A stretch of 64,000 bases of DNA from Paenibacillus xylanexedens (GTDB lineage Bacteria; Bacillota; Bacilli; Paenibacillales; Paenibacillaceae): the NCBI RefSeq assembly GCF_007676705.1, contig NZ_VEBF01000002.1:1736001-1800000 (forward strand). Direction: 5' to 3'. The notes under the pieces are model-generated. The model was given only the letters and a program-made list of their open reading frames with translations, was not told the DNA's origin and did no database searches. Of the stretch, positions 46,220-54,807 are shown one piece after another. Within the stretch, counting starts at the first letter, position 1. Each line of letters starts with the position of its first letter. A program made the translations under genes and the position numbers.

Positions 46220-48400
46220 CTAACCAAGCTCTGGCCAACCCTGAATGGTTACCGGCTCGCCGTCGGGATTATGTGTTGCAGCCGCATAGATCGGCAGTTC
46301 ACCATCATGGAACAACCACAATTCATGCAAGGCCCGTGTACAACCAACGTACAACAGTTTCGCGTCACCCGCATTTGGCAAATAATGCTTCTGATCTACG
46401 TCTGCCACAATAACGGCATCAAACTCCAACCCTTTGGATAGATAGACAGGTAAAACGGAGTGTCCACCTGTGTACTGCTTTTTCCCACCATCGATCAGGT
46501 TTAGATCCCAGCCTGCGTCCTGAAGTTCACGATGAAGTTCCTCTGCTTCATGCAGTGTGCGGGTCAGGATGGAAACAGTTCGGTAGTCTTTGACCGTTAA
46601 CACCTTCAAAGCCTCTTCAAGACTCGCGGTCCGACCTTCGCCTCCATAAGCTAATGTTCGAACCGGATCACCGCTCCTGAAAACAGGTATCGCCGTAATC
46701 CCACTCTTGACGCCACGTTCCAGAATCGTGTTCGCATAGTCGATAATTTCCATCGTCGAACGATAACTTCGGGTCAATGCAAAGTATGCATTCTGTTCCT
46801 CAGGAAATAGAGAACTCATCTCTTCCCACGCATGAACACCACGGTACTCATGAATCCCTTGGGACAAGTCACCCAGTATGGTGAAGGAATGTCCTTTGAC
46901 GAACTGATCCAATAACGCCACATGGAATGGTGAAAAGTCCTGTGCTTCATCGATCACGACATGATCGAACCGCTCCGAACCCTCAATATCATGAACCAGT
47001 GTATGAATGTATACCAATGCAGGCAGATCCTCTTCACGGACGATATCCTGCTTCAGATCTGCTGCCGTTTGTTTCATGACTAGTTTTGGAATAAGCCCGC
47101 TGAGTGACGCTGGCACAGAACCACCCTTTGCAGCTTTAAACAGCTGTTTGTATAGCGTAAGCGGCTCATATTGAGGCCACTTTTTGGCATAGGCCTTCTC
47201 ACGAGTGGATGCTTTTTTCTTGCGTTCTTTGCGCACAGCTTCTGGCATCGGTTTCTTGAGTTCCATCTCAATCCAGCGGTGAACTCGCGCCATGACCCGT
47301 TCTTTGCGTTTGGCTAGTGGATAATGCTTATATTCCTGACCGAACCAGTTCTCGATCTCCGTCTTGCTGAGCACCTTACCATCCCATGGATTGAAGTCCA
47401 TATCCGGTACGGAATCTTCTTCCATGCCCGACAGCCATTCTCGAATAAGCTCCATAAAGCGGATGGATCCTTTGTAACGTCCAGGTACATCATCATTCAA
47501 TTCAGGCCGAGCATCTGGAGTTTCAAACCATGTGTTCAATGTATCCGACGTATTCGCCAAAGGCATCTCCAGCCCCAGCAGGTTCATTGCCCAATCCGGG
47601 AATGTCCGCTGCTGAATGTCTCCTACACCGAGTTCCGGGAGCACATCCGAGATGTAATCCAGAAACATGTGGTTGGGTGCAAAAATAACCATTTTCTCCG
47701 CAGATACCTGCTCCTTGTACTGATACAGCAAAAAGGCAAGCCGATGCAGGGCAACCGTTGTTTTTCCGGATCCGGCCACACCCTGAATGATCAATGCGGT
47801 GTTTCTCGCCGCACGAATGATCAGATCCTGCTCCGCCTGAATTGTAGATACGATGTCACGGAGTTTGTTGTCCTTGTTCTCTCCCAGACGATAGACGAGA
47901 AATTCATCGGATACCGCTGGCTGGTCGCTGTCACGGTTATATGTATCCGCCACACGTTCCAATATCCGCTGCCGAATGACAACGTTTCGTTTCAGATATA
48001 CGAGACCTTCAATAAGCCCTTCTGGGGCTTCATACGTAGCGGAGGCTTCGCCTCCCGTAAATGAGTAAAACAGGCTTGCGACAGGAGCACGCCAATCGAT
48101 GACGAGCGGATGCTCTCCCACCTCTTCGCGGTCTACGCCGATTTTGCCAATATACAGCGGTTTCCGTGCACCACTGCCCTGCTCTTCGAAATCCAAGCGT
48201 CCGAAATAGGGTTGCTGCGCGCTCTTGGACAAGGCGGTGCGGCGCTCTTCGCGTCCAGCTTCCAGCACTTGTTCTGTGAAGTCGTGGCCGGTATACACCG
48301 GAATGTTCTGCAGCCGTTCCAGCTGACTGTCCACTTCCTCCATCGTTCGCTCTAACCTGTACTCTTCTTCTTGATAGGCACTTTGAAAGCTGTCTGACAT
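46220..48400 (-). CDS. helD: HelD-type superfamily 1 ATPase (RNA polymerase recycling factor)
   Basis: A 726-residue UvrD/Rep-like ATPase. The N-terminal coiled coil (residues 8-35, EEEYRLERTMEEVDSQLERLQ) inserts into RNA polymerase in HelD. The nucleotide-binding parts are GVAGSGKTTVALHRLAFLL (Walker A), VVIDEAQDFSPFHVALLDQF (Walker B) and TILGDLSQGIHEYRG. The late motifs are ALTRSYRSTMEI, LEFDAVIVADVD and LLYVGCTRALHELWLF. Bacillus HelD releases stalled RNA polymerase from DNA. TTAGGAGGT precedes the ATG. Lengths of 725-775 residues are normal for the family. Confidence 0.93.
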   Translation of the reverse strand: MSDSFQSAYQEEEYRLERTMEEVDSQLERLQNIPVYTGHDFTEQVLEAGREERRTALSKSAQQPYFGRLDFEEQGSGARKPLYIGKIGVDREEVGEHPLVIDWRAPVASLFYSFTGGEASATYEAPEGLIEGLVYLKRNVVIRQRILERVADTYNRDSDQPAVSDEFLVYRLGENKDNKLRDIVSTIQAEQDLIIRAARNTALIIQGVAGSGKTTVALHRLAFLLYQYKEQVSAEKMVIFAPNHMFLDYISDVLPELGVGDIQQRTFPDWAMNLLGLEMPLANTSDTLNTWFETPDARPELNDDVPGRYKGSIRFMELIREWLSGMEEDSVPDMDFNPWDGKVLSKTEIENWFGQEYKHYPLAKRKERVMARVHRWIEMELKKPMPEAVRKERKKKASTREKAYAKKWPQYEPLTLYKQLFKAAKGGSVPASLSGLIPKLVMKQTAADLKQDIVREEDLPALVYIHTLVHDIEGSERFDHVVIDEAQDFSPFHVALLDQFVKGHSFTILGDLSQGIHEYRGVHAWEEMSSLFPEEQNAYFALTRSYRSTMEIIDYANTILERGVKSGITAIPVFRSGDPVRTLAYGGEGRTASLEEALKVLTVKDYRTVSILTRTLHEAEELHRELQDAGWDLNLIDGGKKQYTGGHSVLPVYLSKGLEFDAVIVADVDQKHYLPNAGDAKLLYVGCTRALHELWLFHDGELPIYAAATHNPDGEPVTIQGWPELG

Positions 48401-48535
48401 GTTTCAGTTACCTCCTAAGAATATGTTTGCTCTGCATCGCCTAGATCTGGCAATACAAAAGGATACTTAATATATCACATAGGGCAATTGAAAGCCACAT
48501 CCGTTTTGAAGGCTTACTTTTGTAAGGCATGAAGC

Positions 48536-48706
48536 TTATCTGAATTGATAATTAATGATGGCACTGACAAGCGCACAACAACCGAACAAAATAAACCACA
48601 AGGCCCACTTTTTTCTGGCCTGCCTGCGCCTGCTGTTCAATGCGCCGTAAATCCCGATTAGCAGTACGATGGTGGAAAAGCTAATTCCTACGATCCAACC
48701 AGCCAT
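48536..48706 (-). CDS. Small two-helix membrane protein
   Basis: A 56-residue protein with two hydrophobic segments (AGWIVGISFSTIVLLIGIYG and WALWFILFGCCALVSAIIN) joined by a basic loop (NSRRRQARKK). I do not recognise a family. AAAGGGG is 8 bases before the ATG at 48706. It starts 19 bases after the DUF4097-like gene stop, so it is the last gene of the TetR unit. The longer frame to 48748 overlaps the upstream gene and lacks a ribosome binding site. Confidence 0.72.
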   Translation of the reverse strand: MAGWIVGISFSTIVLLIGIYGALNSRRRQARKKWALWFILFGCCALVSAIINYQFR

Positions 48707-48725
48707 TATATCTGCCCCTTTGTTT

Positions 48726-49538
48726 TCAGTAAACACGATTAGTCTCACTTTTCCTGGCTTTTAGAAGAAAAGCTCCCCCTCTAATATCTATTTTGAATTC
48801 ACTTTTTCCGATTTTGTGTATTAAATAGTTGCTGTCTCCATGAAGGGGAGTCAAATCAAAATCACTTTTTAATATTCCCGATCTTTTTTTAAGCAAAATT
48901 TCGAAACCTTCGTTATCCGGAATGGAAACCGCTACTTTTGCTCCTGTGGATACGGAATGCAAGCTCTCCGGCATCGTGAGACAATCCAGGTTCAATCCTC
49001 TGCCTGTAGTTGTATATTGCAAGTGACGGAATTCCCCCGTAATATCGATCTTGGCTGAAGTGGACTGAAGAATGAGTCTATCTGCACTAAGATGTTGTCC
49101 TTTTACTACGGATGCTACTGCGTGCAGTTCAAGCTCCTCCATCCTTCCTGCTAGATCTACATGACCTGAGGTGATGTTGCATCGACAGCGATTGGCCTGA
49201 AACGGATTCAACTGGAGTTGTCCTCCCGTGGAGTTTAAAAAAATAGTATCAAAGACCCGAGCGGGTAGATATATCTCCAATGCTGTTCTACCGGTATTTA
49301 TTCCAACGAGGGCTCTCCTTTTTCTCCCGTCCGCAATGCTTAAGGTATTCCCTCGTATGTTAACTTGCATCAGTCTTCGCTTGGAAAACCACGCATCCGC
49401 ATATTGCATGACGTGAATCAGTTCATCTACACTCGGAAGAACTCTGATATCTCCTGACAACCAATTTACCTGTATATCACAAATGGATTGATCAATGTCT
49501 ATGCTCTTGCATAGGGTAAGCTCGCTACTTTTCATCAT
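48726..49538 (-). CDS. DUF4097-like beta-repeat protein
   Basis: A 270-residue protein without signal peptide. It is rich in short beta strands with the recurring form I-x-I-x-(S/T)-x-x-G-x-(L/V)-x-L, for example IQVNWLSGDIRVLP, FLNSTGGQLQLNPF, NITSGHVDLAG and STSAKIDITGEF. This is the pattern of DUF4097 (LiaG-like) domains, often found beside membrane-stress regulators. The function is unknown. GAGGG lies 5 bases before the first ATG and 8 before the second; either could be used. It follows the TetR gene by 35 bases and is probably under its control. Confidence 0.78.
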   Translation of the reverse strand: MMKSSELTLCKSIDIDQSICDIQVNWLSGDIRVLPSVDELIHVMQYADAWFSKRRLMQVNIRGNTLSIADGRKRRALVGINTGRTALEIYLPARVFDTIFLNSTGGQLQLNPFQANRCRCNITSGHVDLAGRMEELELHAVASVVKGQHLSADRLILQSTSAKIDITGEFRHLQYTTTGRGLNLDCLTMPESLHSVSTGAKVAVSIPDNEGFEILLKKRSGILKSDFDLTPLHGDSNYLIHKIGKSEFKIDIRGGAFLLKARKSETNRVY

Positions 49539-49573
49539 TTTTCCCTCTCTATTTCAAACAATCAGGTGTATCT

Positions 49574-50239
49574 TTATTCCGCCTCCGCATAGCCTCCCGT
49601 GCTGGCATGCCGATTCGAAATTCGCTGAATGAGCTGTTCACTTACGATATCCGCGCCCAAGAGCTTCATCATGTGCTGTAGAAACTTGAGTCTCTCCAAT
49701 GTCTGTTCCTGATCTCTACCAAAAAGAAGGGGGTTAATCCAAATGTTGACGAGCAACATGAATATTTCTGCACATTCCAAAGGAAATTCGACTGATATGG
49801 ATCCGTCCTCCTTGCCCTGTTCCATGATACCAGCAATAATTCGTGCATCCTTCAGAACACCTTTTCTGATCCCGCCAAGAACAAACTGCGGATTCTTGAT
49901 CTGTGTGCTAAGAACCTGATCAATCGAATTGGACTGGATTTCAGGATCAACAATGATATTTTCCAAAATGCTGATGAGCTTCTGTCTGGCATTCGGAGCA
50001 TGCGTGTTCTGGATGAGTTCCATGAACATATCCTCAGCCCGCCCAAGCTCCTTCTCCATCACTGCACTAAGGATATCCTCCTTGGACTTGAAATGATGAT
50101 ATATCGCACCTTTGGACATACCTAATTCATCTATAATGTCCTGAATACTCGTCTTTTCATATCCTTTTTCGGTAAACATCTGCGTTGAAACGGCCAATAT
50201 CTGATCCAGTGTCTGTTCAGGGTATTTATTTCTAGCCAT
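49574..50239 (-). CDS. TetR family repressor
   Basis: A 221-residue TetR protein. The helix-turn-helix is in residues 28-50 (SIQDIIDELGMSKGAIYHHF), preceded by QILAVSTQMFTEKGYEKT. The ligand domain is divergent. AAGGAGG is 5 bases before the ATG at 50239; the longer frame to 50356 runs through the promoter. A near-perfect palindrome lies between the -10 and the ribosome binding site, so the gene very probably represses itself together with the DUF4097-like and 56-residue genes downstream. The ABC exporter gene upstream may be a further target. Confidence 0.9.
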   Translation of the reverse strand: MARNKYPEQTLDQILAVSTQMFTEKGYEKTSIQDIIDELGMSKGAIYHHFKSKEDILSAVMEKELGRAEDMFMELIQNTHAPNARQKLISILENIIVDPEIQSNSIDQVLSTQIKNPQFVLGGIRKGVLKDARIIAGIMEQGKEDGSISVEFPLECAEIFMLLVNIWINPLLFGRDQEQTLERLKFLQHMMKLLGADIVSEQLIQRISNRHASTGGYAEAE

Positions 50240-50255
50240 AAAATCCTCCTTATAC

Positions 50256-50305
50256 ATACCAACGGTCGGTATATATAATATAGAGTATGGTGGTCTTATT
50301 GTAAA
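50256..50305 (-). promoter_or_regulatory. Promoter and TetR operator
   Basis: On the minus strand TTTACA (50305-50300), 17 bases, then TATATT (50282-50277) form a good SigA promoter. Just downstream ATACCAACGGTCGGTAT (50256-50272, plus strand) is a 17-base near-palindrome of the T-A-C-C-x-A-C-x-G-T-x-G-G-T-A form used by TetR-type repressors. It overlaps the start of transcription. Confidence 0.75.
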
Positions 50306-50327
50306 TATTATGAATTTAACAGAACGA

Positions 50328-50374
50328 GAAAAAGGATCTCCGTTGAAATACCTCATGGGTATAACGGAGACCCT
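50328..50374 (-). terminator. Terminator after the ABC exporter gene
   Basis: On the minus strand AGGGTCTCCGTT pairs with AACGGAGATCCT (one wobble). An inner ATACC / GGTAT hairpin is present, and TTTTTCT follows. It separates the exporter transcript from the TetR promoter. Confidence 0.88.
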
Positions 50375-50387
50375 GCATTAATGGGAA

Positions 50388-52187
50388 TTACTCTTCGTTT
50401 TGCACTCTAGCTGCATTGCCTTCCTGTGCCACAAACTGCTTCTGTGCTAATTCACGGTATACCGGATGATTACTAATTAATTCCGCATGTGTTCCCGTTC
50501 CGGTAACGTGTCCATGCTCCAGTACAACAATCTGATCGGAATCCACAACTGTGGACAATCGGTGCGCGATCACGATTGTGGTTCTGCCCTCCATCAGATT
50601 GGACAAAGCCTGTTGTACTTCATACTCCGAGGTGCTGTCCAAACTGGATGTCGCTTCATCCAACATAAGAATATCCGGACTGCGCAGTAAAGCACGAGCA
50701 ATAGCAATCCGCTGACGTTGGCCCCCAGATAACTTGATTCCCCTCTCGCCTACTTCCGTGTCATATCCCTGTGGCAGCTTGTCGATGAAGTCGGCAGAAT
50801 AGGCCATCTCAGCAGCTCGTCGGATCTCATCCATCGTGGCCTCACGATCCAATCCGTACGTGATGTTGTCTTTGATCGTGCCCGCCATAAGCGGACTCTC
50901 CTGAGAGACATACCCGATCTTGCTGCGCCAGGAGGCCAAAGAATAATCCGTTATCGCTTGTCCTCCATATGAAATATGGCCTGAATCCGGCATATAGAAC
51001 TGCTCCATCAAAGAGAACAGCGTTGATTTGCCGCTACCGCTTGGACCGACAATCGCCGTCACTTTGCGTGTAGGTACCGTCAGATTGATTCCGTGCAACA
51101 CTTCCTCACCTGTAACATAGGAAAAGTGTACATCATGGAATGCAATCGTCTCATTTCCTTTTGGAGCTACCTTGGTACTGTCATGCGGCTCTTCCTCATC
51201 GGCAAGGATAGCTTGTATGCGCTCCGTTGCACCTACAACTTTTTGCAAACGGGAGTATAGCGTCGTGAATTGTCCCATTGGCATAATGACCTGGAACAAC
51301 AGTAAAATGAACGCAACCAGTTCACCAGGCGACAGCAGTCCAGACGCTACGCGCATTCCCCCCACACCCAGAATAACGACCAACACCGCAGTCATGACAA
51401 ATGTAAACAAGGGACCGATCAGAGCAAGGATGCGTGCTTCCTGCAAGCCAAAAGCAAACATTTTACGAATCCGGGAATCTCCTGCTTCCACTTCCTGTTT
51501 CTCCGTACCGTAGGCTTTGACTAATCGGATCTCGCCAATAACCTGACTAAGTACGGACGTAAGACCTGCCATCTCGTCCTGTTGCTTCTTGGAGATCTTG
51601 TACATTTTCTTACCGACTGGTAACAGAATCAACAGCGTAAGTGGCACCAGACTCAGAATAATGAGCGACATCACCCAATCCAAATAGAACAGTAACGCCA
51701 CACCACCCACAACGGCAACGATGTTGGACACAAAGGAAACCAGATAGTCTGCGATCAATGTCATGATCTGGCTTGTATCATTCGTAATTCGGCTCATGGT
51801 ATCGCCAGTGCGATTGCGATCGAAATACGGCATTCGCAGCGACAATACCTTGTTCCACAGCTTGGTGCGTAGCGTTGCGACCACGCGTTGTCCGGCGTAA
51901 TTTAACATATAAATGCTGATGCCCGAGGCAATCGCCTGAATCACAAATGCCCCAAGCAATAACAAAATAACAGATTTGTTCAGTGCCGAAGTGGTTAGCC
52001 CATCAATCAGACCTTTGGTCATCAATGGCACGATCAGTCCGGCTGTTGTTTGAATTAAAGTTAAGATGAGGGCCAGAATCAGGATCAGTTTTGGCGGGTT
52101 CGTGGATGCGATAAGCTTGACGAAATCCTTAAATCCCTTTTTTCCTACCTTCGGTTCATTCTGCCCTGCTTGTTGCTGCTCTTCCAT
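50388..52187 (-). CDS. ABC multidrug-type exporter, fused permease-ATPase half transporter
   Basis: A 599-residue half transporter of the BmrA/LmrA kind. The N-terminal membrane domain has six helices, starting with LILILALILTLIQTTAGLIVPLM. The ATPase domain has Walker A IVGPSGSGKSTLFSLM, the Q-loop in IGYVSQESPLMAG, signature GIKLSGGQRQRIAIARALL, Walker B ILMLDEATSSLDS and the H-loop in IVIAHRLSTV. It should act as a homodimer exporting drugs or lipids. GGGAGG precedes the ATG at 52187. It ends just upstream of the TetR promoter, which suggests but does not prove co-regulation. Confidence 0.93.
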   Translation of the reverse strand: MEEQQQAGQNEPKVGKKGFKDFVKLIASTNPPKLILILALILTLIQTTAGLIVPLMTKGLIDGLTTSALNKSVILLLLGAFVIQAIASGISIYMLNYAGQRVVATLRTKLWNKVLSLRMPYFDRNRTGDTMSRITNDTSQIMTLIADYLVSFVSNIVAVVGGVALLFYLDWVMSLIILSLVPLTLLILLPVGKKMYKISKKQQDEMAGLTSVLSQVIGEIRLVKAYGTEKQEVEAGDSRIRKMFAFGLQEARILALIGPLFTFVMTAVLVVILGVGGMRVASGLLSPGELVAFILLLFQVIMPMGQFTTLYSRLQKVVGATERIQAILADEEEPHDSTKVAPKGNETIAFHDVHFSYVTGEEVLHGINLTVPTRKVTAIVGPSGSGKSTLFSLMEQFYMPDSGHISYGGQAITDYSLASWRSKIGYVSQESPLMAGTIKDNITYGLDREATMDEIRRAAEMAYSADFIDKLPQGYDTEVGERGIKLSGGQRQRIAIARALLRSPDILMLDEATSSLDSTSEYEVQQALSNLMEGRTTIVIAHRLSTVVDSDQIVVLEHGHVTGTGTHAELISNHPVYRELAQKQFVAQEGNAARVQNEE

Positions 52188-52260
52188 TCCCGTTCCTCCC
52201 GTTCTCCATCTGCTCACCAGAGATCATACGTATGAATTTACATGACGTTGCCTTTTCTTA

Positions 52261-53559
52261 TTACAAAACGCCATGCAACACAAAATTGGCTAAAAAGAGG
52301 ATGGAAATGCCATACATGACCACAGGCACCTGTTTACCTTGACCTGCTGCCAGTTTCGCTAGTGGATAGGCAATAAATCCAAACGCCATACCGTCCACGA
52401 TGCTATATGTAAATGGAATCATGACCATGATCAGAAATGCTGGGAAAGCCTCTGTAAAGTCACCAAAGTCCATATCCTTCACACCTTGCACCATCAGTCC
52501 ACCAATAATGATCAAAATGGGTGCAATCGCACTGTCTGGAATATAACCGAGCAGCGGGATGAAGAAGAAGGTCGCCCCAAACAAAACGGCTGTCACGAGC
52601 GGAGTTAACCCTGTGCGTCCACCTGCCGCAATCCCGGCTGTAGTCTCGGCTGCAGCAACTGGAGGACTACTTCCAAATATGCCTGCCAGCAAGGTACTAA
52701 TCGATAGGGCGCGCAGACTACCTTTGAACCGCTCTGGACGACCAATCATCTGTGTCTGAGCGGTAATTAATCCGATATTTTCGAACACCACAATCAGCAG
52801 TAGCAAAAATACTGCAATCCAGAACGCTACATCAGCCAGCTTCATCAAAGACAACTCGCCAAACAAGCCGCCGTATTGACGCAGCGCATCCATCGCTGAT
52901 ACGGATTCACCCGGGTTCACTGCTCCAAGTACATAGGCAAGGCCTGTCCCGACCAGAATACTGATGAGAAGTCCACCCTGTACATTCCGTATAAATAAAA
53001 TCAAGGCAAGCACCAGCGTAACGCAGGCTGTAATGACATTCGGATCATTGAAGTGCCCAATCGCGACAAACGTGGTCTGGTGTGCGATGACAATTCCACT
53101 TTTTTGCAAACCAATAAATGTGAGGAACAAACCAATCCCCACCGTAATCCCATGCTGCAGATTTTTCGGGATTGCTTCGCTGATCATTTTGTATAGTGAC
53201 GTAAACGCAACAATGGCAAATAGTATACCTGTAACGGTTACAACGGCCAGCGCTTCTTGCCAGCTTAATTTCATCGAGTGTACAAGTGTATACGTGAAAA
53301 ATGCATTAATCCCCATTCCAGGCACAACAATAATCGGTGATTTCCCGCCAAATGCCATGAGCAAACAACCTGCAATGGACGTCAGCAGGGTTCCAACCAT
53401 GGCCGCCTGCAAGGGCATTCCGGCATCGGAAAGAATTGTAGCATTGACCATAACGATATAGACCACGGCAAAATAGGAAATGGCTCCCGCCACAATTTCC
53501 TTTTTCCATTGGTCTCCTGACTCCATGCCAAGACGTTTGGTCATCCATCCGTGTTTCAT
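52261..53559 (-). CDS. NCS2 family purine permease (AzgA/PbuG/PbuO type)
   Basis: A 432-residue membrane protein with 12-14 helices. AGAISYFAVVYIVMVNATILSDAGMP, PGMGINAFFTYTLV, FFDNIG-like VVFENIGLITAQ, and GSSPPVAAAETTAGIAAGGRTGLT match the AzgA branch, which imports adenine, guanine and hypoxanthine by proton symport. The substrate is not certain. GAGGGG is 11 bases before the ATG. The leader contains no purine riboswitch sequence that I could recognise; instead a structured repeat begins about 32 bases upstream of the start codon, so it lies in or near the promoter region. Confidence 0.87.
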   Translation of the reverse strand: MKHGWMTKRLGMESGDQWKKEIVAGAISYFAVVYIVMVNATILSDAGMPLQAAMVGTLLTSIAGCLLMAFGGKSPIIVVPGMGINAFFTYTLVHSMKLSWQEALAVVTVTGILFAIVAFTSLYKMISEAIPKNLQHGITVGIGLFLTFIGLQKSGIVIAHQTTFVAIGHFNDPNVITACVTLVLALILFIRNVQGGLLISILVGTGLAYVLGAVNPGESVSAMDALRQYGGLFGELSLMKLADVAFWIAVFLLLLIVVFENIGLITAQTQMIGRPERFKGSLRALSISTLLAGIFGSSPPVAAAETTAGIAAGGRTGLTPLVTAVLFGATFFFIPLLGYIPDSAIAPILIIIGGLMVQGVKDMDFGDFTEAFPAFLIMVMIPFTYSIVDGMAFGFIAYPLAKLAAGQGKQVPVVMYGISILFLANFVLHGVL

Positions 53560-53590
53560 TTCGTTCTATTCCCCTCTCTCTATTTATAAA

Positions 53591-53806
53591 TTCAACTAAA
53601 GAATGTTTACACTTGCCACTCCGATGACAGAATAACCTTCCGATCGCTGTTATCCCCAGATTTTTCTCATTTCCTTCTCCAAAGGGAAAATCCGGTGATA
53701 GCGTATGCTTCCGATGTAGCTTTCTTTCAGAAAGCTTTTAGGCGAATGCTTCGCTTCTCCAGCTTTTTTCTGTCCTCTCCGTTCTCGTGTAAAAAGTTAA
53801 GTTGAA
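53591..53806. repeat. Structured MITE-like element with terminal inverted repeats
   Basis: A 216-base noncoding element bounded by TTCAACT (53591) and AGTTGAA (53806). The outer 20-22 bases of each end form an imperfect inverted repeat that also includes GTTTACAC / GTGTAAAA. Inside are an 8-bp hairpin AGCTTTCT / AGAAAGCT, a GCGAA / TTCGC hairpin, and a larger stem joining CGCTGTTATC...GATTTT with AAAATC...GATAGCG. No ORF is present. I recall similar sequences repeated between genes in Paenibacillus genomes, but only one copy lies in this window. No target-site duplication was seen. The 170 bases from 53807 to 53978 show nothing definite. Confidence 0.65.
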
Positions 53807-53978
53807 CCTATATGCCGCAAATCATTATGTATGTATCATCATTTCGCGCAGCAGTGAATATCATACACGGTTTTGACTTTGAAGTACATGACGTAACTCT
53901 GACATTTATCTAGGGATACAGTTCGGCTATCATGGATGATTGACGTCCGATTACTCTGACTTCGAAGTATGATCACAC

Positions 53979-54012
53979 AAAAAAGCGCAGATGCCTTATC
54001 AGCATCCACGCT
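53979..54012 (-). terminator. Terminator after tcdA
   Basis: On the minus strand AGCGTGGATGC pairs with GCATCTGCGCT over 11 positions (two wobbles), followed by six T. It closes the hisS-aspS-tcdA unit. Confidence 0.85.
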
Positions 54013-54030
54013 TCTTCAGTTGGCAGCAAG

Positions 54031-54789
54031 TTACTGCTGCTTGTTCTCTGCAATCTCTAACAAATCCTTAATCGCAACACTGACCATAATCAGTCCAGCT
54101 ACCGGAGGCACAAAAGAGTTACTCGCAGGTGGCTGTTTAGCCTTACGAATTTCCGGAGCATTCTCGGGAACGATTTTTTGTGTTACGTCCTCACGCGGTT
54201 TCATCGGCTTTTCAGTCGAGAAAACCACTTTCACGCCTTTTTTGATGCCGTCTTTACGAAGTGTGGTACGCACAACACGGGCAATCGGGTCCATGGTCGT
54301 TTTCGAAATATCTGCAACCTGGAATTTCGTCGGGTCCATTTTATTCGCCGCACCCATACTGGAAATCATCGGAATTTTACGTTTGAGGCACTCTTTAATG
54401 AGATGGATTTTGTAGATAATCGTGTCGGATGCATCCAGCACATAATCCAGTTCATATTTGAACAATTCCTCATACGTTTCTTCCGTGTAAAACATATTCA
54501 GGGCAATTGCATCACATTCCGGATTGATCAGTTTCACACGTTCCACCATCAGATCCGCTTTTTTCTGCCCTACTGTCGTGGTCAGAGCATGAATCTGGCG
54601 GTTAATGTTGGTGATGTCCACTACGTCTTTATCAATCAGGATGATGCGACCTACACCGCTGCGGGCAAGAGCTTCTACAGCAATACCACCTACGCCGCCA
54701 ATACCGAGCACGGCTACTGTACTATTCTTCAATGTGTTCAGACCTTCAGGTCCGATCGCAAGTTCTGTTCTTGAAAATTGATGGAGCAT
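54031..54789 (-). CDS. tcdA: tRNA threonylcarbamoyladenosine dehydratase
   Basis: A 252-residue E1-like enzyme (CsdL/YrvM) that uses ATP to cyclise t6A37 of tRNA. The nucleotide loop is AVLGIGGVGGIAVEALARSG near residue 28. IILIDKDVVDITNINRQIHA and the DASDTI motif follow; the usual adenylation residues Arg and Lys are in NINRQ and GQKKADLM. A C-terminal hydrophobic stretch (NSFVPPVAGLIMVSVAIKDL) is typical of TcdA. AAAGGAGGC precedes the ATG. It lies 18 bases after aspS, as in Bacillus hisS-aspS-yrvM. Confidence 0.94.
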   Translation of the reverse strand: MLHQFSRTELAIGPEGLNTLKNSTVAVLGIGGVGGIAVEALARSGVGRIILIDKDVVDITNINRQIHALTTTVGQKKADLMVERVKLINPECDAIALNMFYTEETYEELFKYELDYVLDASDTIIYKIHLIKECLKRKIPMISSMGAANKMDPTKFQVADISKTTMDPIARVVRTTLRKDGIKKGVKVVFSTEKPMKPREDVTQKIVPENAPEIRKAKQPPASNSFVPPVAGLIMVSVAIKDLLEIAENKQQ

Positions 54790-54807
54790 TGAGAATCGAT
54801 GCCTCCT

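Noticed and set aside
53560..53978. Purine riboswitch upstream of the purine permease
   Set aside because: I looked for the TATA-x-G-G-TATA-type core and the two conserved loops on the minus strand and did not find them. The region holds the structured repeat instead.
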